A stretch of DNA of 40,008 nucleotides from Dehalococcoidia bacterium (GTDB lineage: Bacteria > Chloroflexota > Dehalococcoidia > Tepidiformales > Tepidiformaceae), in assembly GCA_022451885.1 (NCBI GenBank), contig JAKUNN010000002.1:1-40008 (forward strand), read 5' to 3'. Position 1 is the stretch's first letter. Each line of letters opens with the position of its first letter. Both the position numbers and the translations under genes were made by a program. Below are positions 1-9,110 of this stretch, one piece after another. The notes under the pieces are model-generated. The model made no database searches, had not been told where the DNA came from, and saw nothing but the letters and a program-made list of their open reading frames with translations.

Positions 1-604
1 TCCAACCCCACTGAACCTGGTTAACCTCTGAACCCATCTCATTAAGGCTGTCAGGGAAGCGACTATACGAATAGGCGACATCAGCAGAAGTCTGCTCACG
101 ACCACCCGCTGCCTCTGGATTAAAACGAATACCATCACGAAGTTTAAAGACTAGAGTTGTAGCATCTACCTGCTCCCATGACTCAGCCGCATCTCCCCAT
201 GCTTCCTCTTCAACCAATGAATAATGGAGTAGATGGTTATACGTCACCGCTGTCCATTGATCGTCTGTCACAGTTACAGACGGATCTAAAGTCGTGTTTT
301 GAGCAGCTTTCTGACTATTGAATGTTCCACCATAACGAGAACGATCCTCCACAGCCTCGGTTGCTGCAGCAGTCGCAGCAGCCTCTCCACCACCACTCGC
401 TGCAGTTGCAGCAGCAGTAGCAGCCGAAGTAGCGGCCGATGTAGCAGCAGCAGTAGCGGCAGAAGAAGCTGGTGCATCATCACCGTCATCTCCACAACCC
501 GCTAACAATGCAGCAGTTCCTATAGCAGCAGCACCACCACCAGCTAATACTCGCCGGCGTGACGACTTACGACCTAGATATCTTTTCCAATAATTGTCAG
601 ACAT
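1..604 (-). CDS. Peptide/oligopeptide ABC transporter substrate-binding protein (family 5), N-terminal part, truncated by window start
   Basis: Hand translation of the minus strand from ATG at 604: MSDNYWKRYLGRKSSRRRVLAGGGAAAIGTAALLAGCGDDGDDAPASSAATAAAT...EDRSRYGGTFN...; open to base 1. Tat-like SRRRVLA motif, LLAGC lipobox, Ala/Thr linker; clear paralog of the 2705-4642 protein. Absent from the ORF track because it has no stop inside the window. Confidence 0.88.
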   Translation of the reverse strand, partial: MSDNYWKRYLGRKSSRRRVLAGGGAAAIGTAALLAGCGDDGDDAPASSAATAAATSAATSAATAAATAASGGGEAAATAAATEAVEDRSRYGGTFNSQKAAQNTTLDPSVTVTDDQWTAVTYNHLLHYSLVEEEAWGDAAESWEQVDATTLVFKLRDGIRFNPEAAGGREQTSADVAYSYSRFPDSLNEMGSEVNQVQWGW

Positions 605-726
605 AATTTCTCCTCATCTGTAGCCCTTTCCAATTAGGACCCAATTGGAGGCAGTATAGGTGCCTAAAGAAATCGTAGCAACTACAAAATAAGAAGTAGA
701 GTTATGTAAAAAAGATCAGACGTCCT

Positions 727-1632
727 CTACACAAGTCCAGAACCGCGTAGCCTCGGATCGAGAACATCACGTAAAGAGTCTCCAAGGAAGTTCAAGGCAA
801 GTACTGTCAATGCTAAGAAAAGACCAGGGAAAACAGGTAGCCACCAGCCACTTTGGAAATATCGACGTGCCCCTGGACCAAGATCCACTGCCCACGAAGC
901 AGTTCCTGGATCCAACCCAAGGCCTAAGAAAGTTAATCCGGCTTCAGCTAAAATCGCGGCAGGAATAATAATACTTGCCTGCACAATCACTAGCGGCATT
1001 AGGTTTGGAAGAATATGCCTAAACATAATACGTATATTCGAAGCACCTATAGAACGTGAAGCCTCAACATACACATTCGATTGTTCTTGAAGAACATTTC
1101 CACGCAAAACTATGAAAATTAATGGGGTAAACGTAAACGCGATCGCAAACATAAGAATCGGAACACTACGACCAGTTGCAGCTGTAAAAAGCATTAACCA
1201 CAACAAGCCTGGAACAGCTATAAGAATTTGCGATGCTGCTACTAGAGCTCCCTCTACAACTCCACGGAGAAAACCTGCACTTAAGGCAAGGACAGTAGCC
1301 ACAACTATACTAATTCCAACTGCACCAAAACCTATCGCTAGAGAAGGTCGTGCCCCAAACAAAACTCGGGACCACATGTCCTGTCCTGCCCGACCAGTTC
1401 CAAACCAATACTCCCCATTTGGAGACTGGAACATATCACGACTAAAACCCTCAGGATCAACGGTATTGAGATATGGGGCAAAAATCGCTATTACGAAGAT
1501 AAAAAGCAAAATTACTATTCCAAAAGAGCCTAGTGGTTGCAACCTTATGAATCGTAAACTCGAACTAAGACTTCTTTGAAGTCTATTAGGAGCAGGCCGC
1601 TCAAGTTCAGTTAAAGTCGAAATCTCAGACAT
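727..1632 (-). CDS. Peptide ABC transporter permease, DppC/OppC type
   Basis: Hydrophobic protein with the binding-protein-dependent permease EAA-like region (EASRSIGASNIRIMFRHILPN) and C-terminal LGDSLRDVLDPRLRG typical of DppC. Confidence 0.92.
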   Translation of the reverse strand: MSEISTLTELERPAPNRLQRSLSSSLRFIRLQPLGSFGIVILLFIFVIAIFAPYLNTVDPEGFSRDMFQSPNGEYWFGTGRAGQDMWSRVLFGARPSLAIGFGAVGISIVVATVLALSAGFLRGVVEGALVAASQILIAVPGLLWLMLFTAATGRSVPILMFAIAFTFTPLIFIVLRGNVLQEQSNVYVEASRSIGASNIRIMFRHILPNLMPLVIVQASIIIPAAILAEAGLTFLGLGLDPGTASWAVDLGPGARRYFQSGWWLPVFPGLFLALTVLALNFLGDSLRDVLDPRLRGSGLV

Positions 1633-1634
1633 AA

Positions 1635-2618
1635 TTAATTTCTTATCCTCGGATCAATCCAGCGATAACCTACATCGACTAATAAAACGACTACTACGAA
1701 CCAAGTTGAAAAGATTAACGCAATAGCTTGAACTACTTGGAAATCACGTTCGAAAATTGAGGAAATAATCCATTGCCCTAAACCAGGAATTGTGAAGATT
1801 TGTTCCATGATTGCTGAGCCGCCGAGAATTAGGCCAAACTGAAGACCAACCACAGTAAAAATCGTAATCATTGAAGGTCTAAGTACATGTCGCCCAATAA
1901 CTGTTAGCTCACTTAATCCTTTTGCACGAGCCGTACGTACATAATCTGAACCCAACACTTCTAGCATTGAGGAGCGAGCAATACGTGCAATATAACCTGC
2001 GGCAGCAAGTGCCAGAATTGCAGCAGGAACAACAATTATTCGCAAATGTTGTATTGGGTCATCCCAACCTACCCAATCAGGAGAAGTTCGATATTGCCAA
2101 AAATAGGCAGGCAAGGCTACCACCAAAGTACCTATCCAAAAGTTAGGAACACTTATCGCTAAAATGGAAAAGAATCTCGCGATATAATCACTGATACGAC
2201 CAGCTCGTACAGCGGACAAAATACCTATCGGGATACCCACAGTCAAACTAAACAACATAGCCAGGAGACCTACCTGTAGAGTTACCCCAATTCTGCCCCA
2301 CAGTTGATCTGTCACGGGCATCTCATTTTTCGCTGAATAGCTAAAATTCCCTCTTATGAGAATATTTCCGAGCCAAGAGACATATTGATCACCACGGCAA
2401 ACTACCCAGTCCCCAATGCTATTAGCACCATCACACTTGGTAAGACCCAAACGAATACGCAACCCTTCAACACAAGTTTGATCTGCTTGTCCTGAAGCAC
2501 CGCACTTCACATCAGCTGCATCACCAGGCAAGGCACGTAAAAAAATAAAAACTATTAGTGAAACAACAAAGATAATCACTGGAATAGCGACGACACGTCT
2601 AAGAATGTAAGTACGCAT
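1635..2618 (-). CDS. Peptide ABC transporter permease, DppB/OppB type
   Basis: N-terminal MRTYILRRVVAIPVIIFVVSLIVFIFLRALPGD and EAA loop DYVRTARAKGLSELTVIGRHVLRPS; C-terminal YRWIDPRIR. Confidence 0.93.
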   Translation of the reverse strand: MRTYILRRVVAIPVIIFVVSLIVFIFLRALPGDAADVKCGASGQADQTCVEGLRIRLGLTKCDGANSIGDWVVCRGDQYVSWLGNILIRGNFSYSAKNEMPVTDQLWGRIGVTLQVGLLAMLFSLTVGIPIGILSAVRAGRISDYIARFFSILAISVPNFWIGTLVVALPAYFWQYRTSPDWVGWDDPIQHLRIIVVPAAILALAAAGYIARIARSSMLEVLGSDYVRTARAKGLSELTVIGRHVLRPSMITIFTVVGLQFGLILGGSAIMEQIFTIPGLGQWIISSIFERDFQVVQAIALIFSTWFVVVVLLVDVGYRWIDPRIRN

Positions 2619-2644
2619 CTATTCCTCGCTTCTATTTCTATCGA

Positions 2645-2690
2645 TAAAGATAAGCACTCTGCAGAAAAACCGCCAGAGTGCTTATTTTTA
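2645..2690 (-). terminator. Strong stem-loop between substrate-binding protein gene and permease genes (terminator/attenuator or mRNA-stability hairpin)
   Basis: Arms TAAAGATAAGCACTCTG / CAGAGTGCTTATTTTTA pair over 17 positions with one G-T wobble, 12-nt loop; lies just downstream of the minus-strand stop at 2705. Confidence 0.7.
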
Positions 2691-2704
2691 TTTAATTTCT
2701 GGTA

Positions 2705-4642
2705 TTAGCCCTCGAGCCAATAAGTTTGTGCTCGGAGAATACCGCCAGCAGCACCAAGATTTGTATCTGGTACCGGAGGTAATCCTTTAACCCGATTGCT
2801 AACCGCAACATACTCAATAGAGCGAATAGGCAACGGAATAGTACAGCACTGGAAGTCGAGAATATCACGCTGGATAAATCGAAGTTTCTCGTTCTGTGCA
2901 TCAACATCAAGGGTACCTGATGCATCGTCCACAAGATCTTGAATATACTTCGCTCGATCATGGGTAATCTCGAGGCCAGCAAGAACCTTATTACGAAGCT
3001 CATCGTCCGCAACATAGTTCTCGTGATTAGGATTTTCATAAGGCTCAGCGATTAACGAACCCTTGTACCATAATCCTCCCCAAATAGCACCGTAACTGTC
3101 CGGGGTATAACCCATCAAACCATTCCAGAACGGACTCGTATTGAGAGAACCATTACCAGCAACAAAGAAATCCCATTCCTTCGTACCAACATGGCCATTA
3201 GCAGAAGCGATAAAGGCCGCAATATCTAGCGGTCGGTATTCAACTTCAACGCCCAATGCTTTTTCAATTTGACTACCAAGGAAGGTAACACCAATTGGAT
3301 CCGCCCAAGCTGGCGTTACAGTAACAATCTTACCGTCGAAGATTTCATTACCGCCATTAGCCTCCCAAATAGCACGAGCTCCCTCAGGATCATATGTTTG
3401 ATAGCCTGCAAGCTCTTCCTGTGAAAGGACAGCTGGGAATCCAGGTCCTACTGGAGAACCAAGAACGCCTTCACCACCAAGGATTACGTCAATATACCCT
3501 TGGTAATCAATAGCCTTCCACATAGCTTTACGAAGCTCAGGGTGAGGAAGCCATGCTGGTGGATTAAGCTGCATCATGCTGTGCTCATTTGCAGGACCTT
3601 CCAAAATCTGAACATTTGGTTGGCCTTCCCACTCATCAGCTTTAATACGGTCAATCCCACCAAAATAATCAGCATCACCAGCAAGGAAACGTGACTCACG
3701 TGTTCCTAAGTCTTGAATAATGACGTCTTCATATGCATCGATATAAGGGAAATCTTTATTGAATCGGCCAACGCCCTCATGAGCATAGTAATTCGGATTT
3801 CTTTCAAAGGACATACCTGTGTTACGGACATCACTAAATACGTAAGGACCCGCTCCACCATTCTGGACATTCCCAAGGTCGCCACCATTGGCGTCAACCA
3901 TTTCACGGTTAACTATAGCCATCGAACTTGCAGCCAACGTGTGCAGGTTCGATGCAAATGGTGCCTTCTGGTGAATGACCAAAGTGTTGTCATCTGGCGT
4001 ATCCATTGAAGCACCACCCTCTGTCGCCCAACCAAAGAAGGTTTGGTTCACATTTGAACCACGATTTTGTCGGCAATCCGGAAGACGCTGATAGCTAAAC
4101 TTGAAATCTTCAGAAGTAATGCTTCGGTTACCAGAAGCATCAGCTGCTGTCGGGTTCCACTTCATTCCTTCACGTACCTTCAAAACGAGAGTTTCAGGAT
4201 CTGTTTGCTCCCAGGAAGTTGCACCGTCACCCCAGAACGTATTCTCTGTAACTGAATACATCATTGCCTGGCTATATGTGAGTGAATCCATTGGTGAGTA
4301 GGTAATAGTAATGTGGGGGTCATATCCTGTTGGCTCTGAACCGCCTGGATACATGTAATTGAACGTTCCACCGTAACGGGAACGGTCTTCTGCAGCCTCG
4401 GTTGCAGCAGCAGCTTCTGTCGCAGCAGCTTCTCCGCCACCACTTGCTTCTGTTGCAGCAGCAGCTTGTGTCGCAGCAGCTTTCGTTGCAGCAGCAGTCG
4501 CAGCAGCAGCTGGTGCATCATCACCATCAACTCCACAACCAGCTAGCAATGCAGCAGTTCCTATTGCCGCAGCACCCCCCCCCGCAAATACTCGCCGGCG
4601 TGACGCTTTTCGTCCTAAATACTTCTTCCAATAATTACTCAC
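2705..4642 (-). CDS. Peptide/oligopeptide ABC transporter substrate-binding protein (family 5), Tat-type lipoprotein
   Basis: Family 5 SBP features (GGTFNYMYPGG...; FSYQRLPD; MQLNPPAWLPHPELRKAMWKAIDYQGYI). The ORF track start is 4702, but a GTG at 4642 preceded by GGAG and aligned to the paralog start (VSNYWKKYLGRK vs MSDNYWKRYLGRK) is the better start. Confidence 0.92.
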   Translation of the reverse strand: MSNYWKKYLGRKASRRRVFAGGGAAAIGTAALLAGCGVDGDDAPAAAATAAATKAAATQAAAATEASGGGEAAATEAAAATEAAEDRSRYGGTFNYMYPGGSEPTGYDPHITITYSPMDSLTYSQAMMYSVTENTFWGDGATSWEQTDPETLVLKVREGMKWNPTAADASGNRSITSEDFKFSYQRLPDCRQNRGSNVNQTFFGWATEGGASMDTPDDNTLVIHQKAPFASNLHTLAASSMAIVNREMVDANGGDLGNVQNGGAGPYVFSDVRNTGMSFERNPNYYAHEGVGRFNKDFPYIDAYEDVIIQDLGTRESRFLAGDADYFGGIDRIKADEWEGQPNVQILEGPANEHSMMQLNPPAWLPHPELRKAMWKAIDYQGYIDVILGGEGVLGSPVGPGFPAVLSQEELAGYQTYDPEGARAIWEANGGNEIFDGKIVTVTPAWADPIGVTFLGSQIEKALGVEVEYRPLDIAAFIASANGHVGTKEWDFFVAGNGSLNTSPFWNGLMGYTPDSYGAIWGGLWYKGSLIAEPYENPNHENYVADDELRNKVLAGLEITHDRAKYIQDLVDDASGTLDVDAQNEKLRFIQRDILDFQCCTIPLPIRSIEYVAVSNRVKGLPPVPDTNLGAAGGILRAQTYWLEG

Positions 4643-4924
4643 TTCGTACTCCATAAGCGTAAAAATTTGAATGCGTACAGCACCTCTAAAGAGGGCAGAC
4701 ACACATTGAACCGACGTACGGTAGCAGTATTAATCACATTTGTCACTATTTTTTGAATTTTTTTCCTGACAAAACCACAACTACATGACACTGGAAACAA
4801 TTCAACGCTTAAGAAATTTGGGGCAGGGGTCAAATTGTAATATGATGGCAGACTGAAATAGCACTTTTTAATAGCTATACCTTATTATTGTCAGACGCTC
4901 GCGAATTGCGAAGGAGAACTCAGT

Positions 4925-6124
4925 ATGGATTTTCAAGATAACGCCAATCAGGCAATTTGGAGAACTGAGGTAAAAGATTTCCTCAATGAATATCTACCTG
5001 ACGAAATACGAAATAGATATCCCAGCTTTGCAACCTCCTCGAACGCTAAAAAAACTCCTGAACAAGAGGCCGAGGAAGAGAAGTGGGAAAGTTGGCGCGT
5101 AGCGCTTGCAGAACGTGGATGGATAGCACCTGCTTGGCCTAAGGAATATGGTGGTGCAGGAATGGGTCCAATGGATCAATTTATTCTTAGCCAAGAGTTC
5201 GCAGAAAGAGGCGCACCCCGCCTTGGTGGTCTTGGTCTAATGATGTTAGGTCCAACACTGATTGCCCATGGCACTGAAGAACAGAAAAAAGAACACATAC
5301 CCGGCATCCTGAGCGGAAAAATCCAATGGTGCCAAGGGTACAGTGAACCAGGAAGCGGATCTGACCTTGCCTCGCTCCAAACACGTGCAGTTAGAGATGG
5401 TGACGATTGGGTAATTAATGGACAAAAAATTTGGACGAGCTTGGCGCACGTAGCGGATTGGTGCTTCATGTTAGCGAGAACCGACCCTGATGCACCTAAG
5501 CATCGAGGGATTACTTACTTTCTCCTAGATATGAAAACTCCAGGCGTTACAGTGCGACCATTAGTGAATATGACGAACGGCCATGATTTCAACGAAGTGT
5601 TCTTTGAAGATGTTCGAGTACCTTCTCGAAATATCATCGGCGAAATTAATCGTGGCTGGTACGCCGGAACAACAACCCTGGACTTCGAACGTTCTTCAAT
5701 CGGAACTCCTATAGGACTCCGCCAAGCAGTTGAAAAAAATCTGGATTGGTTACGCGAACATAAAGACGATTTGCCTGAAACAACATATGCAGCTGCAAAA
5801 CATGATTGGGCCGACCGGTGGATAGAAGTCCAGACATCAACAATGCTCGCGTACAGAATTATATCTATGCAAGATGCAGGTGAAATTCCAAATTCAGAGT
5901 CTTCAATTGCGAAATTGTTTACAACAGAACTATCACAACGCGTAGCAAAATCAGCTGCCCAAATGGTAGGTATGTGGGGTGACATCAATGACCCCAAGGC
6001 ACCATTAAAAGGTATGCCTGGTCATGGTTATGTTAATCAGGTACGTGAAACCATCGCAGGTGGAACAAGTGAAATTCAGCGGAACATCATCGCAACTCGC
6101 GGATTAGGTCTTCCTCGAACATAG
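4925..6124 (+). CDS. Acyl-CoA dehydrogenase family protein
   Basis: Motifs WCQGYSEPGSGSDLASLQTRA, W-x-N-GQKIWTS, and C-terminal RETIAGGTSEIQRNIIATRGLGLPR; SD GGAG upstream of ATG 4925. Confidence 0.95.
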   Translation: MDFQDNANQAIWRTEVKDFLNEYLPDEIRNRYPSFATSSNAKKTPEQEAEEEKWESWRVALAERGWIAPAWPKEYGGAGMGPMDQFILSQEFAERGAPRLGGLGLMMLGPTLIAHGTEEQKKEHIPGILSGKIQWCQGYSEPGSGSDLASLQTRAVRDGDDWVINGQKIWTSLAHVADWCFMLARTDPDAPKHRGITYFLLDMKTPGVTVRPLVNMTNGHDFNEVFFEDVRVPSRNIIGEINRGWYAGTTTLDFERSSIGTPIGLRQAVEKNLDWLREHKDDLPETTYAAAKHDWADRWIEVQTSTMLAYRIISMQDAGEIPNSESSIAKLFTTELSQRVAKSAAQMVGMWGDINDPKAPLKGMPGHGYVNQVRETIAGGTSEIQRNIIATRGLGLPRT

Positions 6125-6138
6125 TGATCTTCTCTAAG

Positions 6139-7167
6139 TTAGATTTTGACTAGCTTCTGCATTGAACGAAGTTCACGAGGAGGGGACATTTTGCTGCCAT
6201 AATCGCTCCAGGAAACTTCAGCAACATATATGTTCTCCTGCGAATCAACAGCAATACCATGCGGTGAATAAAATCTTCCTGGCTGCTCTCCGTAACTCTC
6301 ATGACCTAAACGGGCAAGGATTGCACCTTTCGTATCCATAATCGTCACACGTGGGCCAAGGTTGGTTCCGGTATGGTTCGAACCAATTCCTGCAAAATAT
6401 TCACCCACATAGATCACCTCCGCACCATCTAAATCGCCAAGACACAGAGCTGCAGCGCGTGACATATTTACCCACTGGGTTTCATATTTACCATCTGAGC
6501 TAAAAACCTGAACCCTATGATTTTCCCGATCTGCCACATAAACCCATCCAGATCGATCAACTATTACGTTATGGACAATATTAAATTGCCCGGGTCCTGT
6601 ACCTGACTCACCCCAAGAGAATAACAACTTGCCATCGGGCGAATATTTATGAACCCGTGCGTTGCTATAACCATCAGCCACATAAAAGTTACCATCACGA
6701 TTATCTACAGCAACATGAGTAGGTCTTGCAAAGGGGATACCACTCATCGACTCACTTGGTTTATTCGGTGTTCCAATAGTCATGAGTAATCTTCCGTCAG
6801 ATGTAAACTTCCTGACAGTACTGTCACCATTGTCAACACAAAAAATCTCATCATCTGGACCTACAGTAACTCCATGAGGATTGCTAAAAACACCCTCACC
6901 CCAGGTATCAACAATTTCACCAGATTGATCAAAAACAATCATTGGGCATGTGCCACGATTAAAAACAAAAACGCGGTCCTTAGAGTCGACTGCTACGGCC
7001 GTCGCTTCTTTATAGGTCCATCCCTCTGGCAAGTTACCCCAGTCCAAACCCTCCACACGATAGCGAAGTTTACCTTCACCCAATTCGACTGCTGTTAATC
7101 CTTCATTCTCAAAGGTATGTCCATCACTACCTAAATCAAATTCCCAACTTTTCGCTTTATCAACCAT
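6139..7167 (-). CDS. NHL-repeat / 6-bladed beta-propeller protein (peptidyl-alpha-hydroxyglycine amidating-lyase-like fold)
   Basis: Repeated NHL signatures: SNPHGVTVGPDDEIFCVDNGDSTVRKFTSDG, PTHVAVDNRDGNFYVADGYSNARVHKYSPDG, NIVHNVIVDRSGWVYVADRENHRVQVFSSDG, SPHGIAVDSQENIYVAEV. Confidence 0.88.
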   Translation of the reverse strand: MVDKAKSWEFDLGSDGHTFENEGLTAVELGEGKLRYRVEGLDWGNLPEGWTYKEATAVAVDSKDRVFVFNRGTCPMIVFDQSGEIVDTWGEGVFSNPHGVTVGPDDEIFCVDNGDSTVRKFTSDGRLLMTIGTPNKPSESMSGIPFARPTHVAVDNRDGNFYVADGYSNARVHKYSPDGKLLFSWGESGTGPGQFNIVHNVIVDRSGWVYVADRENHRVQVFSSDGKYETQWVNMSRAAALCLGDLDGAEVIYVGEYFAGIGSNHTGTNLGPRVTIMDTKGAILARLGHESYGEQPGRFYSPHGIAVDSQENIYVAEVSWSDYGSKMSPPRELRSMQKLVKI

Positions 7168-7217
7168 TTAGTAAAACCTCTTGCAGTACCCAAGGCCACA
7201 AAAACAAGGGACTGTTT

Positions 7218-7970
7218 TTAACTTTTGCTCTTAAGAGTTGGTTCTTTTGCCCAATTAATGCCTCGCCTTAGTAGCTCGTAATATGCAGGAACCTCCCAGG
7301 AACCGCGTTCGACCACAGGATACTCATCCATAACTGGCTGCATATCATATTTAGATCGAGCATGTCCAAGTGTGAGATAAAGAACTTCACCTTCTCCCAC
7401 GGGATGCAAATACATTACTGGTCTTGGATCATCATTTTGCCAATCATTTTCAACAAAACCTCCCCCGGTACCATTGTAAAAAGTCTGCATAAGCACATTC
7501 AGCTCACCATGCAGCTCACTGCAATAAAGCTCATCTGTCGTTGAAAATGGTTCAATACCAGCAACCAATGGATGCTCAGGCTGCACTATTTCAACTTCAT
7601 AAGGCTCAATTTCAGGATGAGATATAAACTGACTGCCTAGCGTCTCCATTAATGTTCCGCACAACCTAGGGCAATCTACACCCTCAGCAGTGAATTCGAT
7701 AATTGAATTGGTGGCGTGCAATGCAAACCAACGCTTTCCTGATGCCACAAAATCATTAAGCACAACCTCTTCTTCAGCAGTTGGCCGAACATCACATGTG
7801 TAAGAAATTAAAAAATCTGCAGCCTTGATTGCTTCAATGTCATGATAATTGTCAGCAACACAGACACGAAGATCGTCATCTGCATGCATAAGTTTAAGAA
7901 GCTCAAGCCGAGCAAAATTGATATCGTGGTATTTACCACCTGCAACAAGATAAGCATCTACACGAGGCAT
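7218..7970 (-). CDS. ThuA-like domain protein
   Basis: DFLISYTCDVRPTAEEEVVLNDFVASGKRWFALHATNS...GSQFISHPEIEPYEVEIVQPEHPLVAGIEPF matches the ThuA-like fold pattern. Start probably at the internal MPRVDAY (near 7970) rather than MEEENMPRV at 7985. Confidence 0.8.
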   Translation of the reverse strand: MPRVDAYLVAGGKYHDINFARLELLKLMHADDDLRVCVADNYHDIEAIKAADFLISYTCDVRPTAEEEVVLNDFVASGKRWFALHATNSIIEFTAEGVDCPRLCGTLMETLGSQFISHPEIEPYEVEIVQPEHPLVAGIEPFSTTDELYCSELHGELNVLMQTFYNGTGGGFVENDWQNDDPRPVMYLHPVGEGEVLYLTLGHARSKYDMQPVMDEYPVVERGSWEVPAYYELLRRGINWAKEPTLKSKS

Positions 7971-8048
7971 ATTTTCCTCCTCCAAAAAAAGGTACGCGTA
8001 GCATACCCGATCAAAAGAAGCATCACGAGCTCTTAATAAAAAATGTCC

Positions 8049-8081
8049 GAGGGATTGGGTATAACTATTACCCGATCCCTC
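8049..8081 (-). terminator. Rho-independent terminator after the SDR gene
   Basis: GAGGGATTGGGTA...TACCCGATCCCTC stem; on the minus strand it is followed by a T-rich run (ACATTTTTTATT). Confidence 0.75.
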
Positions 8082-8095
8082 AAACTTTTAATTTT

Positions 8096-8860
8096 TTAGA
8101 AATCAACCCGACGAGTAAATCCGCCGTCTACGACAACATTCACCCCAGTAGTGTGATTGGATGCCGGACTCGCTAAGAACACAGCGACATTAGCAACATC
8201 CGTTCCACTACCAAACCCAGATGGAGCATTAGCCTTAATCATCTCAAAAAATGGAGGCATTGCCTGTTCAATATTGTGCCACGGCCCACCCTCGAAGTAA
8301 GTAGGACCTGGTGAAACAACATTAAATCGAATTCCATTAGGAGCATGCTGAATAGCAGCAAAAGATGACCAGTTAAGTTGTGCAGCCTTCATAGCTCCAT
8401 AGGCACCAGCAGACGTTGCTGGAGGCGGTGGGAACGCTTCTACTGCAGCGCAAGTGCTAATAGTGACCACGCTACCTGTTCCTGATTCCGTAAGGAAAGG
8501 CAATGCAGCATTAGTACCATTAACAGTAGCCATCATGTCAATGGAGTAATGCTCATCCCAAAGATCGCCACCTCCACCAGCTGAAGCGTTATTAACCAAA
8601 ATATCAATGCCGCCAAGTTGAGCAGCACTATCCTCAACCCAAGCCTTTAAGGCGTCAGGGTCAGAAACATCACATGGGGCACCAATAACGTTAGTGCCAT
8701 GTGATTTAAGTTCTTCAACTGCAGCTGCCACCTTCTCAGGTGTACGTGCACAAATTGAAACATCAGCACCTTCAGCGGCAAGAGTATTGGCTATAAAATT
8801 ACCTATACCTTGACTCGCTGCGGTGACAAGAGCCTTTTTACCAGCAAGTTGTAAATCCAC
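8096..8860 (-). CDS. Short-chain dehydrogenase/reductase (SDR)
   Basis: GKKALVTAASQGIGNFIA (TGxxxGIG-like), NNASAGG, YGAMK (YxxxK). GTG start at 8860 is preceded by SD GGAGG; the ORF track extension to 9016 is not convincing coding sequence. Confidence 0.9.
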   Translation of the reverse strand: MDLQLAGKKALVTAASQGIGNFIANTLAAEGADVSICARTPEKVAAAVEELKSHGTNVIGAPCDVSDPDALKAWVEDSAAQLGGIDILVNNASAGGGGDLWDEHYSIDMMATVNGTNAALPFLTESGTGSVVTISTCAAVEAFPPPPATSAGAYGAMKAAQLNWSSFAAIQHAPNGIRFNVVSPGPTYFEGGPWHNIEQAMPPFFEMIKANAPSGFGSGTDVANVAVFLASPASNHTTGVNVVVDGGFTRRVDF

Positions 8861-9110
8861 GAATGATCCTCCTATACAGTATCTTCTGCGAATAAAGTTA
8901 GGGCCCTCAAATGGGGGCTCCAAGTAGAAAACGATTATAAGGGCTTCTTCGCAGAAGATCATTGTTAATAAAAAAAACATTGATACCTTTGTCAGAGAGC
9001 CTGACAAGCTGTACATTTTCTCTTACGGCTATTCGCAATTACGGATACAGTCGAAAAAAATTGTTAACACGAGAACTGATAACAATTAGGCTTATGATTT
9101 GGAGACGACT

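Noticed and set aside
286-505. Leu/Ser-rich ORFs on both strands (e.g. 286-495 -, 299-505 +; likewise 4261-4536 - and 4402-4656 +)
   Set aside because: These are out-of-frame or antisense readings of the GC(A/T)-repeat Ala/Thr linker of the two binding proteins; low complexity, no RBS or family character.
630-665. Two small hairpins (CCAATT/AATTGG and AGGCA/TGCCT) between dppC and the left binding-protein gene
   Set aside because: Arms of 5-6 bp; possible leader structure but too weak to claim.
4815-4836. AATTTG...CAAATT inverted repeat upstream of the acyl-CoA dehydrogenase gene
   Set aside because: Only 6-bp arms in AT-rich sequence; expected by chance.
8861-9016. N-terminal extension of the SDR ORF (MYSLSGSLTKVSMFF...)
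   Set aside because: A GTG start at 8860 has a strong GGAGG SD and matches the normal SDR N-terminus; the extension covers the intergenic inverted repeat.
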